Shown: piece after piece, positions 60,001 to 64,000 of the stretch | Layout of the letters: each line of letters begins with the position of its first letter | How positions within the stretch are numbered: position 1 is the stretch's first letter | NCBI GenBank assembly: GCA_963082875.1 | Contig: OY720101.1 | Location: 14,097,671-14,161,670 of the forward strand | From: Corella eumyota | Lineage: Eukaryota > Chordata > Ascidiacea > Phlebobranchia > Corellidae | Length of the DNA: 64,000 bases | Direction: 5' to 3' | Position numbers and translations under genes: made by a program | The notes under the pieces: model-generated | Seen by the model: the letters and a program-made list of their open reading frames with translations, nothing else | What the model was told of the DNA's origin: nothing | Database searches by the model: none

Positions 60001-63000
60001 TGTGTAGTGGTAAGAACACTTGCTACACCACACATGAGGTCATGGGTTTAATCCCCACTGATCTAATGCTGTAGCGCACTTGAGTAAAGTGCTATAAACG
60101 GCATGAACTCCTGCTGAGCAAGCACTTAATCAGCAGCTTAATTATCGGGCAATTATAATCTATAATATCCCAAACTGCAACAGACAACTTAAGACTGGGT
60201 CAGGGTAACTGGTGTTACTCTATGTTTAGGTTGCGAATTCGACTTTCCCACATCGAGGATAAATATATATAAATAAAAATAAACTGGAAATTACCAGGTA
60301 CGTGTTGAAACTTCTGCTTGGGTGAGATTTGAGCAAGGGGTCCGGGTAAACTTGCGGTCCGAACCGCCAACTTTGATGATTCTCCTTCTTGTTGCACTAA
60401 ACTTACACTTTCCCTCTAAAAAGTAGAAAAAATTTTTAGGAATTTTTTTAATTGAAAATTTAAAAAAATTTTAAAGAAATTGTTTTAAATTTTTGTTTTT
60501 ATTTTAGTTTTTAAGTTTTTTTTTTTGTTAAGGAAATTACGTTTAAAAAGAATTTTTTTTGCCTATTTTGATATTTTTCAGCAACAAATTTGGAAAAAAA
60601 TATTAATATTTAATCTTATGCGTTAATTTGTTTACCAATCTAATTTATGCATTTAATTACCACTATGAGGTTAGAATATTTAAAAACACGTAAAAAAAAT
60701 CAACAAATGTTTACATAAATTGTAACAAAACACAATAACAATGTATTACTCGAATCTATAAACCTCCAAAAACCTTCCAAAATTAGCTTCGAAAATGTGT
60801 AATGACATTTTGAGAATCTATTTTTAACAACTGACTCACTCAATTGTCTTAATACCACGCACAAAATGTTATAAATAAACCGAATTATTATTAGTTTTGT
60901 ACATTTGTTTACATTTTTGTGTGTTTTGCTGATTACAGTAATTACCAAACCAATACTATCAAATAGTTTAATAAATTATTGCTCGAAATGTAAATATTCA
61001 ATAAATATAATCAAAAATGCTATAAATTGCGAATAATAATTAAAACTTAATAAAAAATGGTTTTAAAATTGCAAATTAGATTTTAAAACTGCGTTAGGTT
61101 ATGTGTAGTAGTTTAAATTCTAACATTGTTGCCCTTTTTTAGTGATTGCCTATGAATGAGCTAATATTTGCTTTAAAAGGTTACGCTTTCAATACAATAA
61201 CATTCACTCAATCTATTTTTAAATTTGCAACAATTCTGACTAAAAACATTTTTGTTTTTTAGAAAAAAAATTAGTAAATAAACATACCAGGTGCTTTTTG
61301 TTAAGTCCAATAGCAAGATTTGGCAAAGAAGGGGAGGAATAAAGATCAGCGTTTGCCGATAATTTATGCAAGTTGCGTGAGTGGATTGCCTCCTTTAAAA
61401 TAAACAAATATAAGTTAATAAAAAAATATAATTAAAAAAAGTAAAAAAAAAATTAAGTATATATTATTTATATGGAACTGGCAGCGTGGTGTAGTGGTAA
61501 GAACACTTGCTAAACCACCATGAGGTCGTGGGTCCAATCCCCATTGATCTCATGCTGTAGCGTATAAATAATATATACTTAATTTAAAGAAAAAATTAAG
61601 TATATATTATTTATATCAATAAATTTTGAATTATTCTTAAAAAACAAATCCTAGAATAAAAAAGTTTTAACAGTTTTAAAAGTAAACAACACTGATTCTA
61701 ATCATGGATAGTATGACAACATTTGTTTATAATTGTTAAAGGGCAGTCTAAATTTAACATTTCTCCTTACATATTTTATTTACTCTACTCTGCGGGTTAT
61801 TTGCAATGCGTGAAAATGTAGATAAGAAATAATAATTAACTAATAAGACTTTATGAATAATAATAATAATCTATATTTAATAGAGCTTTGCGGACAGTCT
61901 ATAAATATATATTAGTATGTCCAATTTAAAGGTCTTAAAAATATAAAAAATTGTGATTTGTAGTGCATGGGTAAATTATCGAGGTAGATATTAGTTGCAA
62001 CCATAATATGACATTTAAAATGCAGCAAGTAAGTCAAAAAATCTGCATTTTGGTCAAAATTAAACTAAACCTTACTAAAACAATGCACGATCTAAACATA
62101 GAGTAACAACTGCTACTCCGACCCAGTCTCGAGTTGCCTTTAGCAGTTTGGAATTTTATAAAATATGATTGCTCGATGCTAGCTCAACAAGTGCTAGCTC
62201 AACAGGAGTTTATACCGTTTATAGCGCCTTACCCAAGGGCGCCACAGCATGAAAGCAGTGGGGATTGAACCCACAACCTCATTTGGTGTAGCAAGTGTTC
62301 TTATCACTACACCACCCTGCTGGTATTACTAGGCAAAAGCTCACCTTACCATGAGAATTTTAATTGTCATAATATGGTCGCAACTCTCAACTAATATTTG
62401 AATCTGATAAATTACTTGTGCACCACAAACAGGAGTTTTATTTATTTTGCAGGACTATAAATTGGACATTCTTATATATATATATATATATATTGTACAC
62501 TAAGCTTCATTATTTATAGATTTAAAAGTTACCTCAATTCTGTTGTTAGATGATCCAGGCAGCTGTATAGTTGTGGTGGAATTGGGAGGGGAACTTGGTC
62601 CTGAATTTGGGGCACTATTACAATTTGTTTCCATCACTGAAAATAAATTTTTTAAAAGTTCAAAATTTTCGAAAAAATTAAAATTAAAAAAAAATTGCAA
62701 GTTGACAGAAATTAGATGTATTTGATAATTTAAATAAAATAATGACAACTATGATTTTTGATAAAAAAAAAATTAACGTATTTATAAAACAATTTTTTAT
62801 TAAATTAATGTTTATTGATTACTAGGAATGGAAAAGTCAGAAAATGACAGTTTTTAGGAAAATAAAAAATAAATGCATTTATCAAAATCAGGAATTTAAA
62901 AATAGAATTTCAATTTCTAATAAATCAAATCTATTGACGTCATTAAAACCAAAAATTTGATAAAAAATATAAAAATATAAAATATAAATATACTTTAATA

Positions 63001-63947
63001 TTAAAGAATTTCTACAATGTTCAAAAAAAAAATATTAAGTGCAAAAAGTTAACAAAAATATTTTTAAAAAATGATACCAAAAAATGGTTACAAAATATGG
63101 TCAAAAAATGATTACAAAATTGGTAAAAAAATGGTTACAAAATTGGTGAAAAAATGGTTTAAAAAGTGATCAAAAATAGTTATAAAAATGGTTTTAAAAA
63201 TGTTAAAATGGTAACAAAAATGATAAAAAAATGGTTATAAAAATGGTTACAAAAATGATTTCAAAAATGATAATAAAATGGTTATAAAAATGGTTTTAAA
63301 AATGATGCAAAAATGGTTACAAAGATGGTTAAAAGATGACCAGTAAAATGGTTAGAAAAATGGTAAAATGGTTTACCTGTTTCAGAACATAATCTTTTTT
63401 TGATTCTGTTTGCGATATCAGCTTTCACATCTGATCTAGCATCCCTGCTCTCTTCGTGTCTTCGTGTAAACAGGGGTGATGACCGCAAATCTGAGGATAA
63501 CTTTAATTTCAAGCGAGATCGGACTTTTAGGTTTGGCTCAGAAGCTAAAAAAAATTTAAATTATTTTTTGAAAAATTTTCTTAAAATATTTTTTTCTCCA
63601 ATAAATACAAACCAATTTTTTTTTAAATTGTTAATGCATCAGTACCTAAGCAAGGGTATTTTTAAATATTTTTAGAGATCTATATTTAGAAGTAATTCGA
63701 GCCTAAAATCAAAATTAAACTTAGTTTTACTAAATTCCTACTCTAAAAAATCTCAAAAATTTCGAAAAAATCTCAAAAAAAAAACTAAATTACACTTTTT
63801 TAATCAGACTTAACTTTAAAAAATGTTTAAATTTTCATTTTACCTGTTTTGCGCAGTGGAAAATCGTTATATTTGTCATAAAATGAAGGAAAAAAAGGTG
63901 GTCCTTCATGATTGCCTCTTGTATCTAACGAAGGAGTATATCGCAAT
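54035..63947 (-). CDS. HDAC4/5/7/9: Class IIa histone deacetylase (HDAC4/5/7/9 type), 5' end outside the window
   Basis: Signal-regulated transcriptional corepressor. Eighteen exons: 63947-63844, 63544-63377, 62636-62533, 61392-61288, 60415-60295, 59749-59666, 58803-58664, 58317-58178, 57904-57736, 57601-57461, 57032-56759, 56362-56261, 56188-56071, 55949-55736, 55638-55422, 55065-54844, 54743-54618, 54345-54035; 952 residues here. All three 14-3-3 phosphosites are seen: [27 protein letters not shown] and [12 protein letters not shown], with a basic NLS (ANRIKKRL) and [12 protein letters not shown]. The deacetylase domain starts at [20 protein letters not shown], with [19 protein letters not shown] and DWDVHH. 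Oddities: HHCNGT instead of HHGNGT (Cys codon 55841-55843), SSGFSA instead of SSGFDA (the zinc-ligand Asp replaced by Ser, codon 55474-55476), EGGFE where vertebrates have EGGHD (Phe codon 54992-54994). Predicted catalytically dead. The tail after the domain (54035-54345) is Gln/Ser/Asn-rich and unlike the vertebrate NES end. Confidence 0.95.
55100..55374 (+). mobile_element. tRNA-derived SINE, full length, HDAC intron
   Basis: AGGCAATGTGGTGTAGTGGT, GGGTTTGATCCTAACTGCTC, CTGAGCCAACACTTAATTAG, tail TTGAGGATAAATAAAT. Opposite to the gene. Confidence 0.9.
56428..56672 (+). mobile_element. tRNA-derived SINE, 5' truncated, HDAC intron
   Basis: Begins inside the head at TAACACATGAGATCCTGGGT, then CTGTAGCGCCCTTGAGTAAG and GCCAATACTTAATCAGCAGC, ending TTCCCACATTGAGGATAAAT. 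Confidence 0.85.
57040..57460. repeat. Minisatellite filling an HDAC intron, unit resembles the 5' splice site
   Basis: On the coding (minus) strand the intron begins GTAAGCACTTTTTAAAGTAA, and variants of this (GTAGGCACTTTTT..., GTAGACACTTT...) followed by AAAGTAACA recur about ten times until the acceptor of the exon 57032-56759. The unit is about 40-55 bp with A/T-run indels. Confidence 0.8.
57940..58135. repeat. G-run minisatellite in an HDAC intron
   Basis: About five copies of a ~32-40 bp unit, ATTTTTACCCCCC followed by AAAAAATTAACAAAA on the plus strand; on the coding strand each unit carries GGGGGGTAAAAAT. It fills most of the intron between exons 58317-58178 and 57904-57736. Confidence 0.75.
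58385..58515 (+). repeat. Dispersed ~150-bp MITE-like repeat, copy 3
   Basis: AATTTATAGGCCTTTAAAAT, AAACTGCCATTTGTGGTGCT, AATATTAGTTGAAAGTTGCG, ACCATATTCAACAATTAAAA. HDAC intron. Confidence 0.65.
59396..59590 (-). mobile_element. Degenerate SINE copy
   Basis: Plus strand CTAACTCAGTCTTAAGTTGC, CTTTGTCAATTTTGGATATT and, further on, GATTTGATCCCAGGACCTCA and TAAACCACTCC correspond to SINE body and head with large losses. Confidence 0.5.
59830..59955 (-). mobile_element. SINE tail-side fragment
   Basis: Plus strand TTTATCCTTGATGTGGAAAG, TTTACAACTTAAACATAAGG, then ACAATTGCCTGATAATTAAC. The head is missing; another SINE in the opposite orientation begins just after it at 59990. Confidence 0.7.
59990..60266 (+). 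mobile_element. tRNA-derived SINE, full length, HDAC intron
   Basis: GCCAGCAGCGTTGTGTAGTG, GGGTTTAATCCCCACTGATC, GCACTTAATCAGCAGCTTAA, GGGTCAGGGTAACTGGTGTT, tail CACATCGAGGATAAATATAT. Confidence 0.92.
61451..61616 (+). mobile_element. SINE head fragment inside three copies of a 22-bp sequence
   Basis: SINE head 61477-61562 (ACTGGCAGCGTGGTGTAGTG to CATGCTGTAGCG). The left flank 61451-61473 (AATTAAGTATATATTATTTA plus TAT) reappears identically at 61594-61616 and as an exact reverse complement at 61563-61584 directly behind the SINE fragment. The direct pair could be a target-site duplication and the inverted copy a fold-back during integration. HDAC intron. Confidence 0.85.
61892..62515. repeat. 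Inverted pair of the MITE-like repeat around a SINE (copies 4 and 5)
   Basis: Copy 4 (about 61892-62055, plus) reads TGTCCAATTTAAAGGTCTTA and ATATTAGTTGCAACCATAAT; copy 5 (about 62345-62515, reverse) reads GTCGCAACTCTCAACTAATA and GGACTATAAATTGGACATTC, followed by a TA run and CACTAAGCTTCATTATTTAT. Between them is a SINE. The two arms could form a stem of about 150 bp. HDAC intron. Confidence 0.75.
62081..62324 (-). mobile_element. tRNA-derived SINE lacking its tail, between two repeat arms
   Basis: Plus strand GCACGATCTAAACATAGAGT, GACCCAGTCTCGAGTTGCCT, ACCCAAGGGCGCCACAGCAT, ACTACACCACCCTGCTGG. The tail TTTATCCTCGATG is absent. Confidence 0.88.
62935..62942. promoter_or_regulatory. CRE-type palindrome TGACGTCA in an HDAC intron
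   Basis: Full consensus octamer; function is inferred from the motif only. Confidence 0.25.
63069..63376. repeat. Short-unit tandem repeat abutting an HDAC 5' splice site
   Basis: Plus-strand units AAAAATGGTT/AAAAATGGTTACA repeat some twenty times with variants. On the coding strand the intron starts GTAAACCATTTTACCATTTT, so the repeat begins in the donor itself (exon 63544-63377). Confidence 0.85.
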
Positions 63948-64000
63948 CTAAAAAAGTTTTTAAAATTAAATTTATTAGATTTTTATGGAATAGAATTGTG

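Noticed and set aside
1-64000. LTR retroelements, Polintons or other virus-like elements
   Set aside because: No reverse transcriptase, integrase, capsid or paired long terminal repeats were seen; the mobile DNA here is SINEs, a fold-back element and MITE-like repeats.

Overview
The window looks like euchromatic DNA of a tunicate, most likely Ciona (C. robusta/intestinalis type). The DNA is very AT-rich, genes are compact with many short introns, and a tRNA-derived SINE is scattered through introns and spacers. The gene set is chordate: an NCAM ortholog with a vertebrate-like cysteine-rich membrane-proximal tail, and a class IIa histone deacetylase with all three 14-3-3 sites. The species is an inference. 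All exon models below were read by hand from splice signals and reading phase. Every complete model gives an uninterrupted frame with a length divisible by three.

Layout. 1-14.5 kb is gene-free repeat: a ~390-bp repeat flanks a GC-rich fold-back element built on tRNA-like sequences (about 700-1467) and an 11.6-kb array of about 37 units of a ~312-bp satellite with higher-order structure. 15.8-29.6 kb (-) is a 24-exon NCAM-type gene (5 Ig, 2 FN3, one TM). 31.5-33.2 kb (-) is a 4-exon secreted phospholipase A2 with all catalytic residues. 34.9-36.7 kb (+) is a 5-exon gene I do not recognise. 37.0-38.1 kb (+) is UBE2R/CDC34. 38.5-47.3 kb (-) is a 26-exon secreted matrix-type protein (CCP, EGF, HYR, C-terminal Cys-rich module). 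49.5-51.6 kb (-) is the KDEL receptor. 52.6-53.2 kb (+) is a PLAC8-family protein. 54.0 kb to the right edge (-) is HDAC4/5/7/9, whose 5' end lies outside the window.

The genes do not form one pathway. Several act at the cell surface or in the secretory route (NCAM, sPLA2, CCP/EGF/HYR protein, KDEL receptor); the others concern ubiquitin transfer and signal-regulated transcription. Neighbouring pairs are convergent (UBE2R with the matrix protein; PLAC8 with HDAC) or divergent (sPLA2 with the unknown gene; KDEL receptor with PLAC8).

Most notable points: the class IIa HDAC has a Ser where the third zinc-ligand Asp should be and a Phe at the catalytic Tyr/His position, while keeping its 14-3-3 sites, so it looks like a signal-controlled pseudo-deacetylase; several introns consist of minisatellites that run right up to the 5' splice site and contain donor-like sequence in each unit; two SINE-related minisatellites lie in opposite orientation in two NCAM introns; and a SINE fragment sits among three copies (two direct, one inverted) of a 22-bp sequence. 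I saw no LTR retroelement, Polinton, CRISPR array or functional tRNA/rRNA gene.
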